From NCBI GenBank assembly GCA_028285005.1, contig JANQQP010000009.1:1-64000 (forward strand): DNA of 64,000 nucleotides, read 5' to 3'. The first letter of the stretch is position 1; every line of letters starts with the position of its first letter. Source of the stretch: Dehalococcoidia bacterium. GTDB taxonomy: Bacteria > Chloroflexota > Dehalococcoidia > Lucifugimonadales > Lucifugimonadaceae. Of this stretch, positions 28,121 through 36,570 are shown in pieces. A model generated the notes under the pieces. It was not told the DNA's origin. It saw only the letters and a list, made by a program, of their open reading frames with translations, and did not search any database. The position numbers and the translations under genes are program-made.

Positions 28121-28725
28121 TCTTCTCGATCTTCCCTGCTACCTAGACGCATAGAGTCCGGTAAATGTTCCGGATGACTCTGCAAACAGTCTCGTAAACG
28201 CGCCCTGGCACGGTTTAACCGGGACTTGATCGTTCCTATCGAAACACCTGCGTAATCGGCCGCCTCGTCGTACTGGTAGCCTTCGATGTCCACCAGGACG
28301 ACCGCAAGCCTCTGGTCCTCTGAAAGACCGCCCAGGCAGTGCGAGATGATCTCGCCAAGCTCGCCTGACTGCGCCCACTCCTGCGGACTGCGCTCACCTG
28401 ATTCGATCGTGTTCGAGAACGTCACGATGTTCTCGTCCATAGACGTCTCAGGTCGCCTTTTTGTTCTGCGCAGGTGGTCGTAGGTGGCATTCCGCACGAT
28501 TCTCATGAGCCACGCCTTGAACACGCCGCCGCGGTATGACCGCAGGTTGCGGAACGCCGAGATAAACGCCTCCTGCGCCAGGTCTTCGGCCGTGGCGTGG
28601 TTGCGCACCATCCTCAGCGCAACGCTGTAGACGGCATCCTGGTGGATCTCAACCAGACGGTTGAATGAGTCCAGGTGGCCCTCAAGGCTGAGCTGGATCA
28701 GTTTCTGTTCTTCTGGTGACGTCAA
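28117..28725 (-). CDS. ECF-family RNA polymerase sigma factor
   Basis: 202 residues. Region 2 (about 20-85) includes DAVYSVALRMVRNHATAEDLAQEAFISAFRNLRSYRGG, and region 4 (about 130-185) has LSEDQRLAVVLVDIEGYQYDEAADYAGVSIGTIKSRLNRARARLR. It is RpoE-like in length and layout. The start is TTG with no strong Shine-Dalgarno. It forms a two-gene unit with the downstream anti-sigma-like gene. No target promoter could be identified by eye. Confidence 0.93.
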   Translation of the reverse strand: MTSPEEQKLIQLSLEGHLDSFNRLVEIHQDAVYSVALRMVRNHATAEDLAQEAFISAFRNLRSYRGGVFKAWLMRIVRNATYDHLRRTKRRPETSMDENIVTFSNTIESGERSPQEWAQSGELGEIISHCLGGLSEDQRLAVVLVDIEGYQYDEAADYAGVSIGTIKSRLNRARARLRDCLQSHPEHLPDSMRLGSREDREE

Positions 28726-28947
28726 GAGAACACGATTAGTGAAGTCCGGCGAGTCCTACTGGCACAGATCGTCGCGCCACATCTGATCGTAGCTCGAATA
28801 GAGCGGCAACATGGTAGGAAAGTCTGGTGCAGACCGTGACGATCTCGTAATAGTGGAAGCCTATAATCGCAGAGCGATTGGTCGTAGATCCAACGGAGCC
28901 GTCGCCTCAAACTCCGCCACTTTTTCTGGCATCAACCACGAAGCTAC

Positions 28948-29502
28948 TTGAACTCTCTCAGACGCTGGTTCCGGGACACCGCAGAGACCGTTATCGCAGC
29001 GGTCCTCATATTCGTTGCACTGCAGGCAACAACGCAGAGTTTCCAGATCGATGGCCGCAGTATGTTCCCGACTCTGGAAGACCAGCAGCGAGTGTTGATA
29101 AACCGCTTCGTGTACGCCAGTTCGCCGGTATCGCTGATGGGCGACGACGGCTACCTGTTCCATGCCCCGCAGCGCGGCGATGTGATCATCTTTCGCCCAC
29201 CGACCAACAGCACCACCGACTTCGTCAAGAGAGTCATCGGCGTTCCCGGAGACGTGGTGGATATCAGGGGCGGTGAGGTCTACGTCAACGATGAGTTGAC
29301 CGAATATGTAAGTGATGTCACCGATGAACGACGCTTCTTCGAGTATCCGATCGAGATCCCCGAAAATGAGTTCTTCGTGCTGGGCGACAACCGCCGTGCG
29401 TCCAACGATTCACGCAACTGGGGCTACGTCCATGCCGACGACATAGTAGGCCGAGCCTGGTTCCTGTACTGGCCAATAAGAGACTTCAGCGTCTTCGGTT
29501 AA
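28948..29502 (+). CDS. lepB: signal peptidase I
   Basis: Removes N-terminal signal peptides from exported proteins. 184 residues with one N-terminal membrane helix (about 12-30). The nucleophile Ser lies in the GRSMFPT box, the general-base Lys in DFVKRVIGVPGD, and the conserved GDNRRASNDSRNWG box is near residue 150. The start is TTG 28948, the first possible start after an in-frame stop at 28885-28887. The gene converges with the zincin gene. Confidence 0.94.
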   Translation: MNSLRRWFRDTAETVIAAVLIFVALQATTQSFQIDGRSMFPTLEDQQRVLINRFVYASSPVSLMGDDGYLFHAPQRGDVIIFRPPTNSTTDFVKRVIGVPGDVVDIRGGEVYVNDELTEYVSDVTDERRFFEYPIEIPENEFFVLGDNRRASNDSRNWGYVHADDIVGRAWFLYWPIRDFSVFG

Positions 29503-29520
29503 TCGTCGGTACGGCTCGCC

Positions 29521-29892
29521 CTACAGCCCGAACTCGTGTAGCCGATCGTCGTCTATGCCAAAGAAGTGCGCCACCTCGTGCACTACGGTGTCCCGCACCT
29601 CGTGGACCAACTCCGCTTCGGTCCGGCAGTGACGCTCAAGCGGCCCTTGGAAGACCGTGATCTTGTCTGGAACCGGCGGTGCGTACGAGCCGCGCTCAGT
29701 GAGCGGCACGCCCTCGTAAAGGCCGAACAGAGTCTCGTGTGGTCCTAACCCGTGATAGTCCAGCTGCTCCTGAGTGGGCTGCTGCTCAACAACCACGACT
29801 ACATTCTCAAGACGGTCCCAGAACTGATCTGGCAGGCTCTCCATAGCCTCTCGGACAAGCTCCTCGAACCGTTCCGTCGAGACCCTGACCAA
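29521..29892 (-). CDS. small metallopeptidase (minimal zincin, DUF1025 family)
   Basis: 123 residues with the zincin motif HEVAHFFG (HExxH) near residue 106 and a third ligand candidate in DDDRLHEFG. The family is small single-domain putative metalloproteases without a known substrate. It starts at TTG 29892, supported by AGGAG about ten bases upstream, and follows the endonuclease IV gene by 19 bases, so the two are likely cotranscribed. Confidence 0.88.
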   Translation of the reverse strand: MVRVSTERFEELVREAMESLPDQFWDRLENVVVVVEQQPTQEQLDYHGLGPHETLFGLYEGVPLTERGSYAPPVPDKITVFQGPLERHCRTEAELVHEVRDTVVHEVAHFFGIDDDRLHEFGL

Positions 29893-29911
29893 CAGATGAA
29901 GCTCCTATGCC

Positions 29912-30763
29912 TCAGGCGGCTACCTCGGACCTGATCTCCTTCATTATCTCTACGTTCGGAGCATCCGGGCCGCCCTTCTCGAAGCCCGGCACCTCCAGGT
30001 AGAACGGGACATCTGCGAACGCCTTGTTGCCCATGATGTTGCGGAATCCGTCTTTGCCGATCAGCCCTTCACCAATGTTGTCGTGCCTGTCGACGGCAGA
30101 GCCAAGCTCTTTCTTCGAATCGTTCGCATGCACAGCCTTTAGTAAGTCGAGCCCAATCTCGGAGTCGAACTCCTTGAGCGTCTGCTCAAGTCCTTCGGCG
30201 TCGGCGATGTTGAAACCGGCGGCCCACACGTGCTGCGTGTCGAGGCAGACCGCAACCCGTGGATCGTCGACTGATCGGATGATCTGCGCAAGCTCATTGA
30301 ACTTTGAGCCGATGTGATCACCAGAACCGGCGCTGGTCTCCAGCATCAGCAGGGCGTCGCCGGGCGCACCGTCCAGTACCCGCTTCATGGCGTCCGTGAA
30401 CTGAGGCAATGCAGCATCGAAGCCCTGGCCTCGATGGCTTGCAGGATGGAATATCACTCCCAAAGCGTCGAGCCGCACCGCAGTCTGCAGTTCCGCGGTC
30501 AAGGCCACTACTGACTTCTCGACAAGTTCTGGGTCTGGTGAGCCGATCGCGCACAGGTACTTGCCGTGCACGACAGTCGGTCCCATTCCTGCACGCTCAG
30601 ACTCGGCCTTGAACTTCTCCACCTCGGCGTCGGGCATGGGCGGAACCTTCCAGGCACGTGGCGAGGACGCGAAGACCTGCATGCACTCGGCGCCGATATC
30701 CTCGGCCCGTGCGATTGCCTTGGATGCGCCACCGGCGGTTGAGACGTGTGCGCCGATCAGCAT
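29912..30763 (-). CDS. nfo: endonuclease IV (AP endonuclease)
   Basis: Cleaves DNA at abasic sites in base-excision repair. 283 residues from ATG 30763, which has GGAG seven bases upstream. The TIM-barrel zinc motifs are visible: GAHVSTAGGASKAI (His7), VIFHPASHRGQG, MLETSAGSGDHIGSKFNEL, VCLDTQHVWAAGF and HANDSKKELGS. Metal ligands His, Glu and Asp of the family all have counterparts. The protein is complete and close to the usual 280-residue length. Confidence 0.96.
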   Translation of the reverse strand: MLIGAHVSTAGGASKAIARAEDIGAECMQVFASSPRAWKVPPMPDAEVEKFKAESERAGMGPTVVHGKYLCAIGSPDPELVEKSVVALTAELQTAVRLDALGVIFHPASHRGQGFDAALPQFTDAMKRVLDGAPGDALLMLETSAGSGDHIGSKFNELAQIIRSVDDPRVAVCLDTQHVWAAGFNIADAEGLEQTLKEFDSEIGLDLLKAVHANDSKKELGSAVDRHDNIGEGLIGKDGFRNIMGNKAFADVPFYLEVPGFEKGGPDAPNVEIMKEIRSEVAA

Positions 30764-30900
30764 GACTATCTCCAATCATCAGAAAGATCGTGTCTGCAAC
30801 AGCGAAGTTGCGCCAGCAGGGCGATAGTTTACCTGCTGGTTAACCGCCGTGGGGCGATCGCAGGTTGCCGACTCGAACTTGAGGAAACTCGGCTGGCTGA

Positions 30901-31833
30901 CTAGACGGGCTCAGCCTGCCTGCGGAACCGCCTGAAGGGCGCTCCGACAAGCCTGCCGAGCGTTCCCGAGTCCCAGGCCACAAGCATGTTCGATGCAACG
31001 AAGATGGAGCTGTACGAACCAACGACCACACCGGTCAGCAGTACGATCAAGAAGTCACGCAGTGTCGAGCCGCCGAATAGCAGCATCGCAAGGATGACCG
31101 TGGCGGTTGTGATGCTAGTCGCCAGTGAACGTGTGATCGTCTCGTTGATCGACAGGTTGACCGTGTTTCTGAACGGCCTGTTCGGTGCGATCAGTGTGTT
31201 CTCACGGAGCCGGTCGAAGATCACAATCGTGTCGTTCACCGAGTAACCGATCACCGTCAAGATGCCGACGATGAAAATGGCGTTCACTTCGACGCCGAGC
31301 ACTTCGCCTAGGACAGCGAACACGCCCAGTGTCAGCGCAACGTCGTGACCCAGCGCGACGATCGCCGCAATGGCGTACCTGTAGGAGTTCGGCACCGAGC
31401 GGAACGCCCACACGATGTAGATCATCACGAAGATCGCAGCGATGACGACGGCTGAGATAGCGTTCCTCACCGTGTCGTCCGCGACAGATCGACCAACGGT
31501 CGTCGTGTCCAGGACGGTCGGCGCAACTCCGATACGCTCGGTCACGACAGCGAGAATTTCTTCAGCCTCGCCCTCCTGGATCTCCGATATGCGGATCAGG
31601 TACTCACCGTTGCCAAGACCCTGGACAATCGCCTCGTCGTGATCGGCGGCCGCGACCGCTTCACGAACGTCGTCGGTTTCAGGCTCAATACCCTCAAACG
31701 CATAGGTGAAGGTCGTGCCTGACTCGAAATCGATGCCAAGGTTCAGCCCCGGCACAAACAGCAGAACGATCGAAACTATGACCAGCACAGCTGAGATGTA
31801 GCCGACGACTCTACCTTTGCCGATGATGTCCAT
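30901..31833 (-). CDS. secF: protein translocase subunit SecF
   Basis: 310-residue RND-type membrane protein with six helices that works with SecD to drive late stages of export using the proton gradient. It shows the N-terminal GLNLGIDFESGTTF segment, the periplasmic domain (about 35-125) and the core-helix motif VGILTVIGYSVNDTIVIFDRLREN. The start codon directly follows the secD stop, with no intervening bases. Confidence 0.96.
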   Translation of the reverse strand: MDIIGKGRVVGYISAVLVIVSIVLLFVPGLNLGIDFESGTTFTYAFEGIEPETDDVREAVAAADHDEAIVQGLGNGEYLIRISEIQEGEAEEILAVVTERIGVAPTVLDTTTVGRSVADDTVRNAISAVVIAAIFVMIYIVWAFRSVPNSYRYAIAAIVALGHDVALTLGVFAVLGEVLGVEVNAIFIVGILTVIGYSVNDTIVIFDRLRENTLIAPNRPFRNTVNLSINETITRSLATSITTATVILAMLLFGGSTLRDFLIVLLTGVVVGSYSSIFVASNMLVAWDSGTLGRLVGAPFRRFRRQAEPV

Positions 31834-33936
31834 TTATGCCTCTCCGTCGGCCGTGGTAGCCGTGCCCGAATCGGGCACCGGCACGAACAGGTTGGTACGG
31901 CTTCCTACGCCAGTGCGGGCAACGAGCCTGAGCAGTAGCCTGCTGGCGAAGAATGCGGTGAACATCGAGAGCAAGACACCGATGGCAAGCGTCAGCGCAA
32001 AGCCCTGCATGATGCTGGTGCTGAACCTGTCGCCGAACCAGAACAGCACCGCAGCCACCAGCAGAGTCGATACGTTGCCGTCTCTGATCGAAGGCCATGC
32101 GCGGTCGAACCCGGCGTTGATCGCGGGCAGGATGCTGCGTCCGGTCCTCAACTCTTCCTTGATGCGCTCGGCAATCAGAATGTTTGCGTCGACCGCGAAA
32201 CCCAGCGAAAGAATCATTGCCGCCGCGCCCGAGAGCGTCAGCGTCACCGGTATTACCTTGAATATCGCAAGCAGCACCACGGTGTAGGTGATGAGCATGA
32301 TCGCTGCGAGAATGCCAGGCACCTTGTAGTAGAAGACCATGAAGGCCAGTAGGAGCACGAGGCCAACCGCACCGGCGACGAGGCTCCTCCGGAGCGACTC
32401 CTCACCCAGTGTGGCGTCTACATTGCGCTCCTGGATCAACTCCAGGGTTGCGGGCAGTGCGCCGGCGCGAAGCTGAATGGCGATTGTCCGTGCACGCTCG
32501 GCGGTGAAGTCCGGGCCTTGTATGAAGGCGCGGCCCCCGGCGATTCCCTGGCTCGCGCCCGGCGCCACAAGCTCTTCACCATCGAGATAGATCGCAAGCA
32601 GATCCCTGTTCCGGGCGATGCGGTCAGTGAGTTCGAAGAAAGCGTCACCACCGGCATCGTTGAACACGATGTTCACAACTGGTCGGGCGATTCCGGGCTG
32701 TGTGCCGGCGAAGGCATCGACCAGGTCGTCCGGGTCGATATTGGTGTCCTGCTCCTCGTAGTACTGCGGGTCGACACAGCGCGCGTTCGCCCACTCATCA
32801 AGCGATAGGCCTGCCGGCGGCCAGTCTTCTTCCGCAACGTTGTCAGGCCTTGTGAGGGGGCCGCAGATTCGCTCCCGGAACTCCAGCCGGGCAGTCGTGC
32901 CGATCAGCGCCTTTGCTTCCTCAACACCACCTCCAACTGTCCAGCCGATGATGTCCGCCTGCGGGATGTACGCAGCCAGCAGACCGAGTTCGCGCATCCC
33001 CTGCTGAATGATGGCGACATCATCCAGGATTGGTTCTCCGTCCGGTCCGACCCTTCCAGATTCGGGACCCACGATCGTAATCGTGTACTGACCCTCGCCT
33101 ACTTCTTCCACTTCAGCGTCCGGGAACCCTGCGTCCAGTACCGCCAGCCTGACCTCTTCGAGCGAAGGGACGACTGTCTCCGGTGGTTCATCGGCCGGCT
33201 CAGGAGTAGCAGTAGCCTGCGGATCAGACGTGGCCGTCGGCTCCGGGGTTTCGGAAGGCTCTGGCGTAGGCTCGGCATCGCCGTCATCCGGCGTCTCGAC
33301 GATCTCGGGAGTGAACGCCACGGCGATCACCGCTGGGAACTGCTCCTCGATCAGCGGCCGCCACTCGTCTGCCTCACCGGGGCGAATCACGTTGCCTTCG
33401 CGATCGAGCTCGGCAGGGCGGATCGAGTCGAGCTCCACGGTCAGTGAGAAATCGTCATCCTCTTCAATGACATTGGCGTCAGGTCGGCCGAGTCCATCCG
33501 GCGCGGGAGCCCTGAAGAACTCCTCCAGCACACGGCCCGACACTGTGCGTGATCCAAAGCTCGAACGGAAGTTAATGTTGAGGGTGGCTCCACTCTGACC
33601 GGGGATCTGGATTAGCACGCGGTCTGCGGGCTCACCCAAAGCCTGCACCGTCGCCTCGCTCACGCCGAACTCGTTCACCCGGCTATCGATGATCGTGCGC
33701 ACGGCATCGACATCTTCCTGTGAAGGGACGCCGCCCGCTTCAGGGATGATCCGGTATACGAGGTGCGTGCCGCCCTGGAGGTCCAGTCCAAGGCTAAGGC
33801 CGAGGAACGAATCCTCATTGCCGCGTTCGACCGAGTTGCCGAATGCGCTTAAGCGGATCTCTGGTATTGCCAGGACCACCGCTGCGACCGCCACGATGAC
33901 GGCCAGTATGATCAGCCCGCGGTAGCGTGAGATCAA
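31834..33936 (-). CDS. secD: protein translocase subunit SecD
   Basis: 700 residues, longer than usual because of an insertion in the periplasmic P1 region. Features in order: N-terminal helix, GLSLGLDLQGGTHLVY (about 47-62), the head domain with a Pro/Glu/Thr-rich low-complexity insert (about 225-265), then five C-terminal helices with LSLGFAVDANILIAERIKEELRTGR and RDGNVSTLLVAAVLFWFG. The start is TTG with AGGAAG eight bases upstream. An attenuator-like hairpin lies just upstream. Confidence 0.96.
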   Translation of the reverse strand: MISRYRGLIILAVIVAVAAVVLAIPEIRLSAFGNSVERGNEDSFLGLSLGLDLQGGTHLVYRIIPEAGGVPSQEDVDAVRTIIDSRVNEFGVSEATVQALGEPADRVLIQIPGQSGATLNINFRSSFGSRTVSGRVLEEFFRAPAPDGLGRPDANVIEEDDDFSLTVELDSIRPAELDREGNVIRPGEADEWRPLIEEQFPAVIAVAFTPEIVETPDDGDAEPTPEPSETPEPTATSDPQATATPEPADEPPETVVPSLEEVRLAVLDAGFPDAEVEEVGEGQYTITIVGPESGRVGPDGEPILDDVAIIQQGMRELGLLAAYIPQADIIGWTVGGGVEEAKALIGTTARLEFRERICGPLTRPDNVAEEDWPPAGLSLDEWANARCVDPQYYEEQDTNIDPDDLVDAFAGTQPGIARPVVNIVFNDAGGDAFFELTDRIARNRDLLAIYLDGEELVAPGASQGIAGGRAFIQGPDFTAERARTIAIQLRAGALPATLELIQERNVDATLGEESLRRSLVAGAVGLVLLLAFMVFYYKVPGILAAIMLITYTVVLLAIFKVIPVTLTLSGAAAMILSLGFAVDANILIAERIKEELRTGRSILPAINAGFDRAWPSIRDGNVSTLLVAAVLFWFGDRFSTSIMQGFALTLAIGVLLSMFTAFFASRLLLRLVARTGVGSRTNLFVPVPDSGTATTADGEA

Positions 33937-33958
33937 CCGTTTCTTCCTGCTGGACGCG

Positions 33959-33983
33959 AAAAGCGCCGCAACTTGCGCGGCGC
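33959..33983 (-). terminator. attenuator-like hairpin just upstream of secD
   Basis: On the minus strand the stem GCGCCGC/GCGGCGC (7 bp, 7-base loop) is followed by TTTT. It ends about 23 bases before the secD start. No minus-strand gene lies upstream, so this hairpin would stop the secD transcript itself before the gene. That fits an attenuator or riboswitch expression platform. The T-run is short. Confidence 0.5.
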
Positions 33984-34000
33984 GGAAAATAGTTACCTTT

Positions 34001-34057
34001 GCCGGACCCGGCTTTCAATCAAGCCGTGGTCTGCTGACCGGGCAGCAACCCTCCGGC
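34001..34057 (-). promoter_or_regulatory. candidate structured RNA (three-way junction) in the secD leader
   Basis: A closing stem GCCGGA/TCCGGC (34001-34006 with 34052-34057) encloses two hairpins: CGGCTT/AAGCCG (34009-34014 with 34021-34026) and GGTCTGCTG/CAGCAACC with one bulge (34028-34036 with 34043-34050). It lies 17 bases before the attenuator-like hairpin in minus-strand order. The base pairing is seen directly; a ligand-binding function is inference. The fold is symmetric, so strand is judged only from the downstream terminator and gene. Confidence 0.4.
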
Positions 34058-34232
34058 CATGTTTTCAGCCGCCGAGAGTATATCACCCGATACTTGCGGT
34101 CTCACTCCAAATCATGCCCGGATTGCCACAAGTATGAAACATGGGACAGCACTCGCCCAAAGAACTACGCATCGTCTACCCCGCACGATCTCTCTAATCC
34201 TGTACAAGCCCATTGAAGCGTAGAGAACTCAG

Positions 34233-35057
34233 GTGCAGACAGTGACAACGCAGCAAACAGATACAACCCGGAAAACTGCCCGGCCTGTGCCGGGACCAAC
34301 AAGTACAGGTCCGGCAAGCTATGTGACCGAAATTTCACCGCGGCGAGTACGCGTCATGGTGCAGGGAAAGTTCATTGCGGACAGCAGTGCAGCCGAGCTG
34401 CTATTCGAGACCGGCCGCTTACCCGTCTACTACTTTCAACGAGAGAGCGTCGAAAGCGACGTCCTCTCGGAATCGGGAAGATTTGAGGACGACCCGGTAA
34501 AGGGCCGCACCACCTTCTACAACGTTACGGTCGGTGACAGAACAATCGAAGATGGCGCATGGAGTTGTAAAGGACTGGAAACCAACGGACCGGACATCAG
34601 TGGGCTGGTCGCGTTCGACTGGAACAAGATGGACTCATGGTTCGAGGAGGACGAAGAGGTGTTCGTCCACGCCCGCGATCCCTATCACCGGATTGACGTT
34701 GTGGAAAGCTCAAGGCGAGTTGAGGTGAGCGTTAACGGCCTCAAGGTGGCGGACTCTACGAGAGCCATGTTCCTGTTCGAGACCGGCCTTCCAACCCGCT
34801 ACTACCTGCCCAAGACTGACGTTCGCCTGGATCTGCTTGAGCGCACCGAGCTACACACATCCTGTCCTTACAAAGGAACTGCCGACTACTGGAGTGTGTG
34901 GACCGAAGATGGCGTTGCGGAGGACATCGTGTGGGGATACGAAACACCGATTCCTGAAGCGCCAAAGATCGCAGGTCGGCTCTGCTTCTACAACGAGAAG
35001 GTCGACATCATCATCGACGGTGTCAAGCAGGAACGGCCGAAGACGAAGTGGTCGTGA
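34233..35057 (+). CDS. DUF427 protein with two domains
   Basis: 274 residues from GTG 34233. Two copies of the DUF427 module are present: about 38-130 (VRVMVQGKFIADSSAAELLFETG, then YYFQRESVESDVL) and about 165-255 (VEVSVNGLKVADSTRAMFLFETG, then YYLPKTDVRLDLL and CPYKGTADYWSV). The tandem arrangement is common in the family. The biochemical function is unknown. A disordered Thr/Pro-rich N-terminus of about 30 residues precedes the first domain. Confidence 0.9.
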   Translation: MQTVTTQQTDTTRKTARPVPGPTSTGPASYVTEISPRRVRVMVQGKFIADSSAAELLFETGRLPVYYFQRESVESDVLSESGRFEDDPVKGRTTFYNVTVGDRTIEDGAWSCKGLETNGPDISGLVAFDWNKMDSWFEEDEEVFVHARDPYHRIDVVESSRRVEVSVNGLKVADSTRAMFLFETGLPTRYYLPKTDVRLDLLERTELHTSCPYKGTADYWSVWTEDGVAEDIVWGYETPIPEAPKIAGRLCFYNEKVDIIIDGVKQERPKTKWS

Positions 35058-35064
35058 CGTCCGG

Positions 35065-35736
35065 CTAATCGTCGTGCGAGTGAACTGGCTCGTGCGCGCC
35101 GTCGGACAGATCGTACTCCACTTCTGACAACGACGACTCTGAGTCGATGTGCGAGAGCCGGGCGACCGTGTTCAACACTTCCACCATCTGCATGTCCTGC
35201 GGCAAAGTTGGCGAATGCTGTGCGTAGACGGTGTAGCCGACGTCGTGCCAGTGCGGCTCAGCAGGGGACGCGCCCACCTTTCGCAACTCTTCATGCGCGA
35301 TCAGGTGGTCAAGGAACACGATGCCGTTCAGGTGGTCGACTTCGTGCTCAATCGCCTGGGCAACAAGCTCTTCGGCGGTCAGCTTGAACCGCCCGCCGTT
35401 TTCGTCCAGCGCCCGAGCGTTGATATGGACGGAGCGCGTCACCAACCCCTGGTAGCCGGGAACGCTCAGACAGCCTTCCGGCACCTGCCGCGATCCCTCC
35501 CGCAAAGTCACCTCAGGGTTGATCATCGCGAAGGCGTCCTGTTCCGGCACCTGGATGGTCACGATCCGCTTCAGCTCTCCCACCTGTGGACCCGCCAGAC
35601 CAACGCCGTGAGCGTTCTGCATCGTCTCGATCATATCTGCCGCCAGTCGCCGCGCCGCGTCGTCAACGCGTTTGATCGGACGCGCCTTGCGACGCAGGAT
35701 TGGGTCAGGGAAGACTCTGATCGGAAGAATTGCCAT
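35065..35736 (-). CDS. def: peptide deformylase with a C-terminal extension
   Basis: Removes the N-formyl group from nascent proteins. 223 residues from ATG 35736. All three motifs are present: GVGLAGPQVG (about 44), EGCLSVPG (metal Cys, about 90) and QAIEHEVDHLNG (two His and Glu, about 131). After the usual end near residue 160, an acidic tail of about 60 residues extends to HEPVHSHDD; its role is unknown. It converges with the DUF427 gene, seven bases from its stop. Confidence 0.95.
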   Translation of the reverse strand: MAILPIRVFPDPILRRKARPIKRVDDAARRLAADMIETMQNAHGVGLAGPQVGELKRIVTIQVPEQDAFAMINPEVTLREGSRQVPEGCLSVPGYQGLVTRSVHINARALDENGGRFKLTAEELVAQAIEHEVDHLNGIVFLDHLIAHEELRKVGASPAEPHWHDVGYTVYAQHSPTLPQDMQMVEVLNTVARLSHIDSESSLSEVEYDLSDGAHEPVHSHDD

Positions 35737-35958
35737 TAGCCAATTGTTGCAGCCTGCCGCCTCAACTGCCACTCGCTGCCGGATCAGGTTACGGAACCGG
35801 TGGTCGGAACAGTATTGAAGTGCGGGCAGCCACCAACGCCCAGTGGTGCGGGTGCAGGCGCTCACAACATGATGCCGGCTCAGAGTGTAGCCGTACGCAT
35901 GCTCGTGACTGCGTGCAGTTTCATCTGCTCATCGTCACGTGAGTGGGAGCAACGTGTC

Positions 35959-36561
35959 ATGGCGAGGGTCCGCCGAATCAAGCGCCGCAAGGTCAATAAA
36001 GCAGCCCGTGAGGCAGCGCAGGCTGACATTGCTATGGCGTCCGCAGCAGAAGAGTCGCAAGCGGGCGAAGCCAGCAAAGTCGTGATCGTCGGCGACCGTA
36101 TCTTCAACCTGCGACTATCGAAACTGGTCTCCGAAGAGACCGATTTCAACGTGGTTGCGACGGCCGCCACCGTGATGGAAGCCCGTGCCTACCCGAACGA
36201 GCACAAGGCTGACCTGACCGTTGTAGATGTCGACTTTGGCGGCACGAACGAAGGTGTCGTTATCGCCCGGGACCTGAACGAACGGCGTCCTGGCTCCGGG
36301 ATCATGATCGTATGCGGCCCGTTCACGAGCAACACGGCAAAGACCCTCTGGGTCTACGGAGCCGACGCGTGGTCAGTGGTTACGCAGGCCACCGCGAAAA
36401 ACCCTGCCCATTTCGCCGAGGCGGTGAGTTCAGCTGTCCACGGAATGACCTGGATCGAACCTGGAGTGGCGCGTGAACTTCAGATCTACGGTCCGAGGCC
36501 GAACTCGTTCGATGAGCGCCGGTTAATGATGATGGAATCTAACCGTTCTGACGCTGCGTGA
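35959..36561 (+). CDS. receiver-like protein lacking the conserved lysine
   Basis: 200 residues from ATG 35959, preceded by GGGAG; the frame is open further upstream but adds only low-similarity sequence. A basic N-terminus (RVRRIKRRKVNKAAREA) leads to a receiver-type fold at about 45-165. The phosphoacceptor Asp candidate is in VVDVDFGG. The first acidic pair is reduced to GD, and the usual Lys is replaced (GADAWSVVTQ). No output domain follows. It may be an orphan or pseudo-response regulator, possibly nucleic-acid binding through its basic tail (inference). Confidence 0.6.
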   Translation: MARVRRIKRRKVNKAAREAAQADIAMASAAEESQAGEASKVVIVGDRIFNLRLSKLVSEETDFNVVATAATVMEARAYPNEHKADLTVVDVDFGGTNEGVVIARDLNERRPGSGIMIVCGPFTSNTAKTLWVYGADAWSVVTQATAKNPAHFAEAVSSAVHGMTWIEPGVARELQIYGPRPNSFDERRLMMMESNRSDAA

Positions 36562-36570
36562 GCGGTTTGC

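Noticed and set aside
34001-34057. Plus-strand reading with AAGCC, GGTCTGCTGACC and CAGCAACCCTCC resembling a SAM-I/IV-type riboswitch core
   Set aside because: The pairing closes a compact three-way junction in which AAGCCG pairs upstream and CAGCAACC pairs with GGTCTGCTG, unlike the SAM-I/IV topology, and the 3' conserved part is missing. The next plus-strand gene (DUF427) is not a SAM-linked gene. An Infernal search would settle it.
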